Shown here piece by piece: positions 8,112 to 16,261 of a DNA stretch of 64,000 nt. Origin of the DNA: an uncultured Oscillospiraceae bacterium (GTDB taxonomy: Bacteria > Bacillota > Clostridia > Oscillospirales > Acutalibacteraceae); NCBI GenBank assembly GCA_900540295.1, contig UQFM01000002.1:1-64000 (forward strand), read 5' to 3'. Position 1 is the stretch's first letter. Every line of letters begins with the position of its first letter. Under the pieces are notes generated by a model, which was not told the DNA's origin, searched no databases, and worked only from the letters and a program-made list of their open reading frames with translations. The position numbers were made by a program, and so were the translations under genes.

Positions 8112-8975
8112 TTATTCCTTGCCGCCGCAGGCACAGAACGGACCTGCGCTGTTGCAGCAACTGCCGCTGCCGTCATTCGGCGGGAAGAAGGCGTCCACGG
8201 GGAACTGAATCTTACGGAATGCCTCGCACGGATCGTCGGTATCACAGCTGCATTCCTTTTGCGGAATACAGAAGTCGTAAGCGGGAATCAGCATCTGCAC
8301 ATCGCGCTCTAACTGAATAATTGTGAAAATACCGATGGTAACCGCCACAACCTTTTCCTCGTGACGCCCTCTGCCGTAATCCTCGGGGAATTCCTCGCGG
8401 AAAGCACGGCGCACACAGTGCGGTATAGGCATACAGCTGTCGTTCAAGCTGCAGCAGCAGTCGCACGGGCGGCACAGCTTCGCATCCAAACAAATCGGGT
8501 CTGCGACCTGAATTTTTGCACGCGGGTTCGTGTTGGTCGGAATAAGCTGATTGTCGTCGCCGTCTGCACGGTATTCGGACGAATACACGCGCACATTGCC
8601 GTCACTGCCGTACAGAATGCACTTTTTAGAAAATGTTGAAAATCCGCACAGTGTCTCAGGCGGCGTACATGCGCCTGTAAATACTTCGACTGTGACCTTG
8701 AAAAAGAATGTAATATCTACCGAATAACAACCGCGGTTAAACGGCACCTTTTCCACATCCATAAACACATTGAGAATTTCCGTGCCGCGGCAGCGCACAC
8801 CGGTTGCATGCTCAATGGTTTCCTGACACTGCGGCGGGAAATACACGCGCAGGTCGGCAAGGCAGTCCTTGTCGGCACAGGAATCATACACACGGTTGGT
8901 GTCGATGCAGACCGCCTCGCGGATTCTCGGGAGTCCGCCCTTGTCGTTCTGACAGCAGGCTTTGTTCTCTGCCAT
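8112..8975 (-). CDS. Conserved cysteine-rich protein of unknown function, possibly sporulation-related
   Basis: A 287-residue protein with over 30 cysteines and no signal peptide. I recognise the N-terminal pattern (RIREAVCIDTNRVYDSC, DKDCLADLRVYF) and the segment EILNVFMDVEKVPFNRGCYSVD from a family widespread in sporulating Clostridia, but I know no experimentally assigned function. The middle has a CCC-rich patch (CRPCDCCCSLNDSC) and the C-terminus is CCNSAGPFCACGG. The start at 8975 is chosen because AGGAGG lies seven bases upstream; an in-frame extension to 9038 has no such site. A sigma-E-like promoter at 9037-9065 and the high cysteine content suggest a spore coat or mother-cell role; this is inference. 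Confidence 0.8.
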   Translation of the reverse strand: MAENKACCQNDKGGLPRIREAVCIDTNRVYDSCADKDCLADLRVYFPPQCQETIEHATGVRCRGTEILNVFMDVEKVPFNRGCYSVDITFFFKVTVEVFTGACTPPETLCGFSTFSKKCILYGSDGNVRVYSSEYRADGDDNQLIPTNTNPRAKIQVADPICLDAKLCRPCDCCCSLNDSCMPIPHCVRRAFREEFPEDYGRGRHEEKVVAVTIGIFTIIQLERDVQMLIPAYDFCIPQKECSCDTDDPCEAFRKIQFPVDAFFPPNDGSGSCCNSAGPFCACGGKE

Positions 8976-9036
8976 ACAAATTCCTCCTGAATATAAGCAT
9001 CTGCAATGCTTCTGATAAAGTATGAACTTTATTAAC

Positions 9037-9065
9037 ATTGTATGGCAAATTTTCGGTTGTGTGAC
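9037..9065 (-). promoter_or_regulatory. Sigma-E-like promoter of the cysteine-rich protein gene
   Basis: On the minus strand CATACAAT (9037-9044) matches the sigma-E -10 consensus fully, and GTCACAC (9059-9065), 14 bp upstream, partly matches the -35 GTCATAT. It lies about 60 bp upstream of the start at 8975. No good sigma-A promoter is seen there. Confidence 0.5.
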
Positions 9066-9144
9066 GGATTTTCGGATGAAAAATGCGGCGGGAGCTTACT
9101 CCCGCCGTGTCTGTGTATTCGGTATACCGTGTGCTGTGTGCGCA

Positions 9145-9200
9145 AACTCCCTCAGTCACACACTTCGTGTGTGCCAGCTCCCTCGGGGAGGGAGCGAAAA
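9145..9200. repeat. CTCCCTC/GAGGGAG repeat module
   Basis: A copy of the module seen at 1721-1760, here with a CACACACTTCGTGTGTG inner hairpin in place of GTCGCGAAGCGAC. The inner stem differs in sequence but remains self-complementary. A small GCGGGAGC/ACTCCCGC hairpin sits just before it (about 9087-9106), and a partial CAGAATGACA end follows near 9236. Confidence 0.8.
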
Positions 9201-9257
9201 GAGGTTTATAAATTAAAAACTTCACCTGACGGTGCAGAATGACAAGCGTATGCAGAT

Positions 9258-9701
9258 TTATTTTGTCCCTGTTGACCCGAAGCCGCCCGCGCCCCGTTCG
9301 GTTTCGTCTAAATCCGCCGCTTCTTCCACGGGCATCACGGAAACGGGCATCACCACAAGCTGTGCAATGCGTTCACCGGGCTGGACGGTATACGGCTCTT
9401 TGATTTGATTGATGACGCCGACCTTGATTTCACCGCGGTAGTCGCTGTCAATCACGCCGACGGAATTGAGCAGCCCGATACCGTGCTTAATCGAAAGTCC
9501 GCTTCTGGCAAATACAAACGCGCCGTACTGCGCACTCGGCAGTGCGATAGCAAGCCCTGTGGGAATCAGCGCGGTTTCGCCGCCCGCGAGCGTCAGCGGT
9601 TCGTCGATGCACGCGCAAAGGTCTAAGCCCGCGCTCCCTGCGGTGGCGCGGTGCGGGATGACTGCATTTTCGTGTACTTTTTTAATTTTCAAGGTTTCCA
9701 T
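9258..9701 (-). CDS. dut: dUTP diphosphatase
   Basis: A trimeric dUTPase of 147 residues that hydrolyses dUTP to dUMP and pyrophosphate, keeping uracil out of DNA and feeding thymidylate synthesis. All five motifs are visible: AGSAGLDLCA, ARSGLSIKHG, GVIDSDYRGEI, ERIAQLVV and the C-terminal P-loop-like ERGAGGFGSTG. The start overlaps the stop of the upstream U32 peptidase gene by one base (TAATG), so it is the last gene of a zapA-U32-dut operon. Confidence 0.96.
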   Translation of the reverse strand: METLKIKKVHENAVIPHRATAGSAGLDLCACIDEPLTLAGGETALIPTGLAIALPSAQYGAFVFARSGLSIKHGIGLLNSVGVIDSDYRGEIKVGVINQIKEPYTVQPGERIAQLVVMPVSVMPVEEAADLDETERGAGGFGSTGTK

Positions 9702-11728
9702 TATTCAACACCTCTGTAAAATAATCCTCTGGTATATTCGCCGACAGGGGCTTCGCCCGCCGCATACGCGCGCAAAACAGCGGCACATTCCGTTTTAGAT
9801 TCCGTTGTAAAATCATATAAATGAAAATCCACATTGCAAATTTCCGAAAGACGGTCACCCAAATAAGTGGGGCGGGAATTGAAAATTTCGGAAAAGCCGT
9901 TTTCGCAAAGCACAGGGAAGAAAATCCCCTTGCGGTCGGTAAGACCGCTTTGCCGTCCGCACTCCTTGCAGGATTTGCCGTTTTTCACGGGACAGTTTCG
10001 TGTCAGCATCAGTGGCGTTCTGCCGTATACGCACACACCGCGCGGCAAACTGCCGCCGAGAGCGGCGATTTGCGAAACGGTTAATTCCTCCGAAAGCGTG
10101 GCTTCCGCCGCGCCGATTTCCGCAAGCTCTTCGAGCGCCAATGTATTGAATATATTGAGAAACGCGCCGCCGATAATTTCCACACCTGCATTTTTCGCGA
10201 TGGCGACCGCATCCAGCGTATCACACAGCGCATAAGCTGCGCCGCTGTTTCTTAACTGTTCTGCAATCTTCTCTTCCGTGCCGAACAGTCCGCGCGGCAG
10301 GTATACCCCTGCCTGATAGGATTCCAGCACGGCACGCGGTGTACCGAGCGGCAAAAATATACGGTCAGCCGTCACACCGTCAGGGATTTGCGAAACCGAG
10401 CGAAAGCGAAGATACCGCTTCGGTATGCCTGCCGTATGTGCAGAAAAGTCAAGCGGTACATTTGCAGTGCGTTTCGGTTCTGCCGCACAAATTTGTGCTT
10501 CCAATTCCGAGAGTGCCGTTCGGCGCAGTGCATTTAAAGCAGACAGCGGCAGACTGACATTGTCGGAAAACCGACAGTGAATATCCTGCGCATAAAAAAC
10601 CGTACCACCGCATTTTTGCAGCTGCACACACGCTTTTTCTTCTGTCAGCGGTACGGATTTCGCCGTTTCGCAAAGGCGCTCTCCGACCGCCACGGCACGG
10701 TATTTACCGCACGCCGCTTTCAGCGTCGGCACCTCGCCGACCTTTGCCTGCAAAGTAAAATCCACAGGAAATACCGTGCGCTCTTTTTCATACAGCGCGG
10801 CGTATTTTTTGAACAGTGCATTTGTCGCCGCCGTTACATTTTCTTTTTGCCGCGTACCGAACATCTCTTTGCCGAGTGTGTTTTGAAAATAGCCGTCCGT
10901 AAATCCCGAACGGGAAAACAGCGCGCCGAGCTCTGCCTTTTGCTGTGCGGTATAAGTGCCGTCCAGTGCCGATTTGCACGCCGTCACCGCCGCCGCCACA
11001 TATTCCGGGCGTTTCATTCTGCCCTCAATTTTAAAGGAATCTATTTGAAGTGCGGCAAGTGTTTGGGCATTCTCCAATAAAGATAAATCTTTCAGACTTA
11101 AATCATGCCCTGTGCCGCCCTCTGCGGCAAACGACAAGCGGCACGGCTGGGCGCAGAGTCCGCGGTTGCCGCTCCGTGAACCGAGCATCGCGCTTAAAAG
11201 GCACTGCCCCGACACACACATGCATAAAGCACCGTGCACAAACATTTCCAATTCCAGGGGTTTGTCCTTACAAAGCGCCTCGATTTCCGATGCGGACAGC
11301 TCGCGCGGCAGTACCGCACGGGTAAATCCGCGCGAACGCAACAGAGAAAGCCCCGCCCTTGTGCCGACGGACATCTGTGTGGACGCGTGCTTTTCCATAT
11401 CGGGACACATCTGCCGCACCAAACGCAGCGCACCCAAATCCTGCAAAATCAGCGCATCTGCGGCTTCCCGACAGGTGCGCTGCACGGTTTGCTGCAAGGC
11501 GGCAAGCTGATTGTCCGCCGCCAAGGTATTCAAAGTTATATGAAACCGCACACCGTGCAGTCTGCAAATTTCGGCGGCACGTGAAAACGCCTCGCCGTCA
11601 AAATTGTCGGCATTCCTGCGGGCATTAAAATCCCCCGCGCCGAAATACACCGCATCCGCACCGCTGCGCACGGCGGCTGTCAAAGCTTCCGCATTGCCGC
11701 AGGGGGCTAAAATTTCGGGACGCATCAT
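9701..11728 (-). CDS. U32 family peptidase (DUF3656-containing)
   Basis: A 675-residue U32 protein. The N-terminal domain begins with PEILAPCGNAEALTAAVRSGADAVYFGAGDFNARRNADNF and holds MFVHGALCMCVSGQCLLSAMLGSRSGNRGLCAQPCR, the signature with conserved Cys residues in this family. The long C-terminal half fits the DUF3656 and second U32-like region seen in Clostridia. Some U32 members (RlhA, TrhP) are RNA hydroxylases or prephenate-dependent tRNA modifiers rather than peptidases, so an RNA-modification role is likely. Overlaps zapA upstream (ATGA) and dut downstream. Confidence 0.9.
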   Translation of the reverse strand: MMRPEILAPCGNAEALTAAVRSGADAVYFGAGDFNARRNADNFDGEAFSRAAEICRLHGVRFHITLNTLAADNQLAALQQTVQRTCREAADALILQDLGALRLVRQMCPDMEKHASTQMSVGTRAGLSLLRSRGFTRAVLPRELSASEIEALCKDKPLELEMFVHGALCMCVSGQCLLSAMLGSRSGNRGLCAQPCRLSFAAEGGTGHDLSLKDLSLLENAQTLAALQIDSFKIEGRMKRPEYVAAAVTACKSALDGTYTAQQKAELGALFSRSGFTDGYFQNTLGKEMFGTRQKENVTAATNALFKKYAALYEKERTVFPVDFTLQAKVGEVPTLKAACGKYRAVAVGERLCETAKSVPLTEEKACVQLQKCGGTVFYAQDIHCRFSDNVSLPLSALNALRRTALSELEAQICAAEPKRTANVPLDFSAHTAGIPKRYLRFRSVSQIPDGVTADRIFLPLGTPRAVLESYQAGVYLPRGLFGTEEKIAEQLRNSGAAYALCDTLDAVAIAKNAGVEIIGGAFLNIFNTLALEELAEIGAAEATLSEELTVSQIAALGGSLPRGVCVYGRTPLMLTRNCPVKNGKSCKECGRQSGLTDRKGIFFPVLCENGFSEIFNSRPTYLGDRLSEICNVDFHLYDFTTESKTECAAVLRAYAAGEAPVGEYTRGLFYRGVE

Positions 11729-12096
11729 TGCTCGTCCGTCTGCGGTGCAAACAAGTTCATTTGATTGGATTTTGCTTTCGCCTCCGTGCGCACACGGTCC
11801 AATTCGCGCTTATAAAAATCGCGCTCGGTCTGCGCCTCGGAAGCATCCTTTAAATAATCCTTAATCTGCGCACGGTAGCCCTCGGCGGTTTGCTCCGATT
11901 TTCTTGCTTTGTCGGCGAATTCAATCGCCACAAGCACCGCCGCCTGATTGGTGGACATAAAGGGATTTGCACCTTGCAGTTCCTTCATCTTGCTGTCAAT
12001 TTCCGTTGCGATTTCATTGGTGTACTCCGCGGTCTCATCCGTAATGAGTGAATAATTCACACCCGCTATAGTTACCTTGACTCTGTTTCTTTCCAT
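11725..12096 (-). CDS. zapA: Cell division protein ZapA
   Basis: A 123-residue FtsZ-ring associated protein that bundles FtsZ protofilaments. The N-terminal ZapA domain reads NRVKVTIAGVNYSLITDE and is followed by a long coiled coil from about residue 65 with heptad-like charge pattern, ending in a short hydrophilic tail. I choose the ATG at 12096 because GAGGTG lies seven bases upstream; the in-frame ATG at 12117 lacks a site. In Clostridia zapA is often next to a U32 peptidase gene, as here. Confidence 0.9.
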   Translation of the reverse strand: MERNRVKVTIAGVNYSLITDETAEYTNEIATEIDSKMKELQGANPFMSTNQAAVLVAIEFADKARKSEQTAEGYRAQIKDYLKDASEAQTERDFYKRELDRVRTEAKAKSNQMNLFAPQTDEQ

Positions 12097-12136
12097 ATCC
12101 GAACACCTCAAATCCATAGATTTGCCTGTTTTTTCT

Positions 12137-12165
12137 ATTATACTTTAAATTTTGCGAAACTGCAA
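12137..12165 (-). promoter_or_regulatory. Predicted sigma-A promoter of the zapA-U32-dut operon
   Basis: On the minus strand TTGCAG (12160-12165), a 17-bp spacer and a perfect TATAAT (12137-12142), 40 bp upstream of the zapA start. Confidence 0.8.
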
Positions 12166-12531
12166 CCTTTTGTATAAGGATAAAACAGAATTGATTCGCA
12201 CCCGCGGAATGCAGAAGCTTGTCATTCTGCGCGTTCGCGAAGAATCGCACACGGCACGGAGTAAATCTGATTCTCGGTAGGGCGCGGGCTTGCTCGCGCC
12301 GCAGAATTTCATTAGATTTTTCGGACGAACACAGTTTGCCCCTGCGGGATTGGGATGTGTCTTTGGATTGTGCGAATTTCGCGGGCGATTTGTGAATCGC
12401 CCCTACACAGTCGGCGTGTTGCCGTTGGGGTGTACGATTTTTTTACGGGCGCGCAATGCACGCCCCTACGGGTTTGTCCGTTTGCGGGTCGCTGGGGATA
12501 CGGCTGCGCGAAATTTTATCGGATTTCGCTT
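12166..12531. repeat. Repeat-filled gap between zapA and trhA
   Basis: No gene is seen. Modules present: CATTCTGCGC...GAAGAATC (12221-12246), a GTAGGGCGCGGGC...GCTCGCGCC stem (about 12277-12301), GGGCGATTTGTGAATCGCCCCTAC (about 12384-12407) and GGGCGCGCAATGCACGCCCCTAC (about 12447-12470), in the opposite orientation to those downstream of glgA. Confidence 0.8.
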
Positions 12532-12558
12532 CCGCAACCGTTAGTTGCGGCTTTTTTT
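12532..12558 (+). terminator. Orphan Rho-independent terminator
   Basis: CCGCAAC-CGTTA-GTTGCGG followed by C and seven T residues is a textbook terminator on the plus strand, yet no plus-strand gene lies upstream within the repeats. It may protect trhA from read-through or be part of a leader. Confidence 0.75.
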
Positions 12559-12672
12559 GCTCTGCAAACCAAAAGCGGTTGTATAAATTTGTGAAAAAGC
12601 GTAAGATTTGAATATAGGCAAAGCACGATAAATATACTGCCGTCGCTGTGCGGCGAAAAGGAGCGTTTTCGG

Positions 12673-13344
12673 ATGGGTTACTTAGACAAAATTAAATTGG
12701 CGGACTATTCGCGTGCAGAGGATTGGCTGAATTCCATTTCCCATATGGTCGGCGGCGGACTTTCGGTATTGGCGCTGTTGCTGTGTCTGATTCGGGCGAT
12801 TGTCGCACGGCGGTGGGATTATGCGGTTTTAAGCATCATTTACGGACTGACGATGATTGCGATGTATTCCTGCTCCTCAGTCTATCACGCACTGCGCCCG
12901 AACCGCGGAAAAAAAGCAATGCGTCTGGTCGACCACGCAATGATTTACCCGATGATTGCAGGCACAATTACGCCGTTTGCCGTTTTGGTTATCGTACCGC
13001 AAAACGCTGTGCTGGGCTGGGTGCTTACGGCGGTCGCATGGGTGACGGTTGCGGCGGCTGTGCCCATCACGCTGACGCTGTTCAACAAAACAAAGGTTAC
13101 ACAGATGATATTGTATTTGGCGCTCGGCTGGATGATTATCGTTGCGGTCAAAACCCTTTGGGAATGCTTTGACCGCACAGGCACAATCCTGATGATTGCA
13201 GGCGGTGTGGCATATACACTCGGTGCGGTTATATACGGTATCGGCGCAAAGAAAAAATATTTTCACAGTGTGTTCCATTTCTTCGTTTTGCTCGGCTCGG
13301 TTCTGCATTTCTTTTCTTTATATTTATATGTATTTGTAAAATAA
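12673..13344 (+). CDS. trhA: Hemolysin III/TrhA family membrane protein (PAQR superfamily)
   Basis: A 223-residue, seven-helix protein of the YqfA/TrhA branch of the PAQR family, thought to affect membrane energetics or lipid homeostasis. Metal-site motifs are visible: [17 protein letters not shown] in helix 1 with its His, [10 protein letters not shown] after helix 2 and [17 protein letters not shown], and a late [24 protein letters not shown] with the two conserved histidines. The old hemolysin name is not supported as a function. Ribosome binding site AAAGGAG precedes the ATG. Its downstream end abuts the rplU promoter. Confidence 0.92.
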   Translation: MGYLDKIKLADYSRAEDWLNSISHMVGGGLSVLALLLCLIRAIVARRWDYAVLSIIYGLTMIAMYSCSSVYHALRPNRGKKAMRLVDHAMIYPMIAGTITPFAVLVIVPQNAVLGWVLTAVAWVTVAAAVPITLTLFNKTKVTQMILYLALGWMIIVAVKTLWECFDRTGTILMIAGGVAYTLGAVIYGIGAKKKYFHSVFHFFVLLGSVLHFFSLYLYVFVK

Positions 13345-13352
13345 GAAAACAG

Positions 13353-13381
13353 TTGACAAGACTTGACAAATCTGTTAAAAT
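13353..13381 (+). promoter_or_regulatory. Strong sigma-A promoter of rplU-prp-rpmA
   Basis: TTGACA (13353-13358), a 17-bp spacer, and TAAAAT (13376-13381) with an extended TG at 13373. A second TTGACA at 13363 is too close to the -10 to be used. Confidence 0.88.
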
Positions 13382-13384
13382 ACC

Positions 13385-13460
13385 ATTTGCCGCATATTGG
13401 GGGCGTGCCGAAAGGCACACAAAGCGCATGCGCCCCGCAGTAGCGAGTCTATATAAGGTA
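13385..13460 (+). ncRNA. Structured leader of the L21 operon (L21-leader-like)
   Basis: The 80-base untranslated region can form GTGCC-GAAA-GGCAC (13405-13418) with a GNRA tetraloop inside an outer GGGGCG/CGCCCC pairing that spans to about 13436. Position and promoter fit the L21 leader known from Firmicutes, where the ribosomal protein is thought to control its own operon. I have not compared it to the Rfam model. Confidence 0.55.
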
Positions 13461-13469
13461 GGTTTAAAC

Positions 13470-13781
13470 ATGTACGCAGTAATCGAAACCGGCGGCAAGC
13501 AGTATAAGGTTCAGCCCGGCGATGTGATTTACATCGAAAAGCTTGCAGTCGAAGAAAACACAGATGTCACCTTTGACAAGGTCATCGCAGTCGGTGCAGA
13601 CGACGGTATTAAGGTCGGCGCACCCTATGTAGAGGGCGCAACCGTGACCGCCAAAGCTCTGAAAAACGGCAAAGGCAAAAAGATCGTTGTGTTCACTTAC
13701 AAAGCAAAGAAAAACGAGAAGCGCAAAAAAGGCCATCGTCAGCCCTACACAAAGGTTGAGATTGCCGCTATCAACGCGTAA
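13470..13781 (+). CDS. rplU: 50S ribosomal protein L21
   Basis: A 103-residue protein with the L21 hallmark [14 protein letters not shown] at the N-terminus, YIEKL, and a lysine-rich C-terminus ending in [19 protein letters not shown] that binds 23S rRNA. The ATG at 13470 is chosen from the L21 start; longer in-frame extension to 13353 would begin inside the promoter. It is directly followed by prp (stop and start adjacent) and rpmA, the conserved Firmicutes order. Confidence 0.97.
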   Translation: MYAVIETGGKQYKVQPGDVIYIEKLAVEENTDVTFDKVIAVGADDGIKVGAPYVEGATVTAKALKNGKGKKIVVFTYKAKKNEKRKKGHRQPYTKVEIAAINA

Positions 13782-14099
13782 ATGATTTTTGCAGTTTGCA
13801 GTTTCGGCGAACACGGCGCGGCGGGATTTACCGTGCAGGGGCATTCGGGCAGTGCCGAAGCGGGCGAGGATATCGTCTGTGCGGCAGTTTCCTCGGCGGT
13901 CTATATGGCGGTGAATACACTTACCGATGTGCTGATGCTCACACCCGAAACGGAAGTACGCGACGGATTTTTATCTGTGCGGCTTCTGAAACAAGAGACC
14001 GAAGCTGCGCTCCCGATTTTAAAAGGGCTTGCCCTGCATCTTCGGGGGCTTCAGGAAGAATATCCCGATTATATCCAATTTGAAAGAGGTGCACTGTAA
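13782..14099 (+). CDS. prp: Ribosomal-processing cysteine protease Prp
   Basis: A 105-residue cysteine protease that removes the N-terminal extension of L27, needed for an active ribosomal peptidyl-transferase centre in Firmicutes. The catalytic His lies in [11 protein letters not shown] (residues 20-30) and the Cys in [12 protein letters not shown] (about 31-42). It starts at the base after the rplU stop and overlaps the rpmA start by one base (TAATG). The L27 encoded next door has the matching cleavage sequence, which confirms the pair. Confidence 0.95.
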   Translation: MIFAVCSFGEHGAAGFTVQGHSGSAEAGEDIVCAAVSSAVYMAVNTLTDVLMLTPETEVRDGFLSVRLLKQETEAALPILKGLALHLRGLQEEYPDYIQFERGAL

Positions 14100-14383
14100 T
14101 GCTTAAGATTAACATTCAGCTTTTCGCGCATAAAAAAGGTATGGGTTCGACCAAAAACGGTCGTGACTCCGAATCCAAAAGACTCGGCGTAAAGCGTGCG
14201 GACGGTCAGTTCGTTTTGGCGGGCAACATCCTCGTCAAACAGCGCGGCACGCACATTCACCCCGGCGAGAATGTAGGCAGAGGTTCCGATGACACCCTGT
14301 TTGCGAAAATCGACGGCAAAGTGAAGTTCGAGAGAATGGGCAAAGACCGCAAAAAGGTCAGCGTCTATGCTGTTGAACAGTAA
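14099..14383 (+). CDS. rpmA: 50S ribosomal protein L27, with Prp-cleavable N-terminal extension
   Basis: A 94-residue L27. The N-terminus [20 protein letters not shown] carries the extension with the Prp recognition motif; cleavage between Phe and Ala would expose the AHKKG end that reaches into the peptidyl-transferase centre. The rest has the expected [12 protein letters not shown] and [13 protein letters not shown] motifs. It is the last gene of the operon and is followed by a strong terminator at 14404. Confidence 0.97.
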   Translation: MLKINIQLFAHKKGMGSTKNGRDSESKRLGVKRADGQFVLAGNILVKQRGTHIHPGENVGRGSDDTLFAKIDGKVKFERMGKDRKKVSVYAVEQ

Positions 14384-14403
14384 TTGCTGTAAAGCTTGAT
14401 GAA

Positions 14404-14437
14404 AAGGACAGAGAAGCACGGCTTCTCTGTCCTTTTT
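14404..14437 (+). terminator. Rho-independent terminator of rplU-prp-rpmA
   Basis: A 14-bp stem (14404-14417 with 14421-14434) followed by a run of T residues, 20 bases after the rpmA stop. Confidence 0.92.
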
Positions 14438-14558
14438 TATGTCGGGGGTCAATTTATGATAAAGCACAGGGGCAAATGCTTTTTTCCTGTGTTTTTATTT
14501 TCTATTCGGACACGTGCGTTATGGTTATGCAAGCAAGCCTTTTGCATAGCAGGCCTCT

Positions 14559-14654
14559 ACGGCGTGTTTTGCCGATGACCCAATTCTGCCGCAGAATGGT
14601 TTTCATTTTGTCGATCTCACGAAGAAATTCGATTTGGGATGTTAATTTTTGACT
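14559..14654 (-). pseudogene. Remnant of the 5' end of an HD-domain hydrolase gene
   Basis: Read on the minus strand, this segment translates to SQKLTSQIEFLREIDKMK, then TILRQNWVIGKTRR, matching residues 3 to about 36 of the intact HD-domain protein at 16298-16885 with only a few changes. The start codon is missing, and the copy breaks off after about 32 codons. In the intact copy two GACTAT direct repeats flank a 47-base segment that contains the start codon and the ribosome binding site; here only one GACTAT remains, directly followed by a GTAGGGGGCGA repeat, as if that segment had been deleted between the repeats. Confidence 0.85.
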
Positions 14655-14838
14655 ATATTGTAGGGGGCGACGGTCTCGCCTGCCGGCTTGGTCGGTGCTT
14701 CTGCATACTTCCGTATGCAGAGGTCTCCACCGGAGACCCGCACCCCGCCCTACCGAGAATCAAATTCATCCTGTGCCATGTGAGATTCTTCGCTGACGCT
14801 CAGAATGACAAGTCTGCGCAAACTGTGTAGGGGCGGAT
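14655..14838. repeat. Repeat modules between the HD remnant and the 101-bp insertion
   Basis: GTAGGGGGCGA at about 14661, a CTGCATACTTCCGTATGCAG hairpin (about 14701-14720), CCCTACCGAGAATCAAAT (about 14748), the TTCTTCGC...CAGAATGAC module (14783-14809) and the start of a GTAGGGGCGGATG hairpin (14828-14840). The stretch from 14440 to 14558 has no gene or repeat I can support. Confidence 0.75.
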
Positions 14839-14951
14839 GTCCTCGTTTGATACCATTTCAGGTAACAGATTAAACCGTTTCATTTCAAGACTCTAATCTG
14901 TTACCCATGTCCTTACACTCCTGTTACCTTTCTTTACTCTTGACAGTCCTC
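14839..14951. mobile_element. 101-bp insertion with 6-bp target duplication inside a hairpin repeat
   Basis: A GTAGGGGCGGATG...CATCCGCCCCTAC hairpin is split. The six bases GTCCTC occur on both sides (14839-14844 and 14946-14951) of a 101-bp AT-richer segment (14845-14945). The insert contains a 12-bp perfect inverted repeat, GGTAACAGATTA (14861-14872) with TAATCTGTTACC (14894-14905), and a further CTGTTACC at 14921. It is too short to code. It looks like a tiny non-autonomous element. Confidence 0.65.
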
Positions 14952-14959
14952 ATCCGCCC

Positions 14960-16027
14960 CTACGGTTCGCATATTAACTGCGTCGTTGCCGAATCCATCG
15001 CGCGCAATGCCTTTTGCGCCCATACATTCTGCGGCTCGATTTGCAAAACGAAACGGAGCCTGCCGATTAAATGCGCCGCGTACCGCTCGGCGTTCGGCAC
15101 GCCGTTTTCTATAAAATCCGTTCTGTCGGCGTGCAAAATGCTGTCGGCAACACCGAATTTTAATGCGTAATAGACTTCTTGGCGCAGACCGCGCTTGTAA
15201 TCGGCAGACACAGATACTTTTTCATTCACGGTAAGCCCCGTCACGCTTTGACGGGTCGCATTCGTAAAGAATTTGGTTTTGCGCTCGTTTAACACAAAGC
15301 CCATTTCGCGGAGCATTGCTTGCGCTTTTTGATAAACCGCATACAGCGGCACATCTGCCGAAAAGGTCATATCGTCACAGTAGCGCGTGTAGGCAATGCC
15401 GCGCGCGGCACACCACTTGCCGAGGTTGTCGTCAAAATTGCGCATAACCAAATTGGAAAGCGCGGGCGAAGTCGGCGCACCTTGGGGAAGCGCTTCTTCC
15501 CGACAGCAGAGGGTGGTCAGAAGCACGCCGACGGATTTCGGGAAATAGCGCGTGTGGAATGCGGCACTGTAAACCTGCCCAAAGCGGATGCTGCCGAAAA
15601 AATCCGTGATATCCAGCTTTAAAAGATAGCGTTTGCCGACGTGCGGGGCGGCATTTGCGCGCAACGAACTGCCGGGTGCATAAGCCGTTGCATACGGCGA
15701 AATCGGCAGTTTTTGCAGAATCTGCCGCAGAATACGGACTTGCAGTGCGCGAAGCTCTGCGTTCGGCACATACAGTCGGCGCACGCCGCCGTTCTTTTTG
15801 CGGATTGTCACCGCGCGGTACGCATCGTCTGCGTGATTCCAATAATTGTACAGCTTGCGTCTGCCGATTTTTAAGCAAGCCGCAGTTTGGTAGGTATCAT
15901 ACAGAAATGGCAGGGGCTGTACTAAGGTATAATCCAATACCATTTCGGTTGCCGCCGCAATGCCGAATTTCCGCACAAATGCCATATCGCATTCCGAAAA
16001 TCGGACGGTATCTCCCAGCACTTGCAT
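14960..16027 (-). CDS. Retron reverse transcriptase
   Basis: A 355-residue reverse transcriptase. It has the polymerase motifs YLLKLDITDFFGSI (first catalytic Asp), PQGAPTSPALSNLV and the YCDD box with both Asp residues. Two markers set it in the retron clade: NAAPH (the NAxxH motif of region X, about residues 126-130) and VTG in QSVTGLTVNE (region Y). Residues 1-60 are an N-terminal extension with no motif I recognise; there is no fused effector. The ATG at 16027 has GGAG nine bases upstream. The RNA it copies lies directly upstream at 16054-16250. Its stop TAG (14960-14962) is formed by the edge of a GTAGGGGCGG repeat. Likely role: makes msDNA, probably in phage defence. Confidence 0.92.
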   Translation of the reverse strand: MQVLGDTVRFSECDMAFVRKFGIAAATEMVLDYTLVQPLPFLYDTYQTAACLKIGRRKLYNYWNHADDAYRAVTIRKKNGGVRRLYVPNAELRALQVRILRQILQKLPISPYATAYAPGSSLRANAAPHVGKRYLLKLDITDFFGSIRFGQVYSAAFHTRYFPKSVGVLLTTLCCREEALPQGAPTSPALSNLVMRNFDDNLGKWCAARGIAYTRYCDDMTFSADVPLYAVYQKAQAMLREMGFVLNERKTKFFTNATRQSVTGLTVNEKVSVSADYKRGLRQEVYYALKFGVADSILHADRTDFIENGVPNAERYAAHLIGRLRFVLQIEPQNVWAQKALRAMDSATTQLICEP

Positions 16028-16053
16028 ACAAGGTCACTCCAAAAAATAAAAAT

Positions 16054-16250
16054 CCGCACTTCGCAGTACAAAATGACGCGGTAAAAGCGCAGGCGAACCC
16101 GAAAATCACGCAGTGATTGGTAGTTCGTCGGAGCGTTACCGTGCAACGTTTTTTCCGTGGGAAAAACGAGCATCGGGGATGGAAAACCAAGCGGCGACTC
16201 GCCGCTCTGCTTGAAACTGTTTTCAAGCTGTACACTACTGCAAAGTGCGG
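16054..16250 (-). ncRNA. Retron msr-msd RNA
   Basis: The ends form the a1/a2 duplex: on the plus strand 16054-16068 (CCGCACTTCGCAGTA) is complementary to 16236-16250 with one G-U pair. After a1 (minus strand) comes ACAGC, whose AGC supplies the candidate branching G opposite 16228, then two msr hairpins: 8-bp stem with ACAG loop (16209-16228) and 6-bp stem with 5-base loop (16190-16206). The msd part holds a long imperfect hairpin (16081-16139, loop at 16110-16112). Reverse transcription from the branch G would give an msDNA reading as the plus strand upward from about 16069. The a2 end lies 27 bases from the RT start. Confidence 0.88.
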
Positions 16251-16261
16251 AATATATACTA

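Noticed and set aside
12118..12672. tRNA or other structured RNA in the repeat gaps
   Set aside because: Hairpins present are simple inverted repeats; no cloverleaf or conserved T-loop was found in any gap of the window.
14555..14660. HD fragment as a functional small gene
   Set aside because: No start codon or ribosome binding site; it is a decayed copy.
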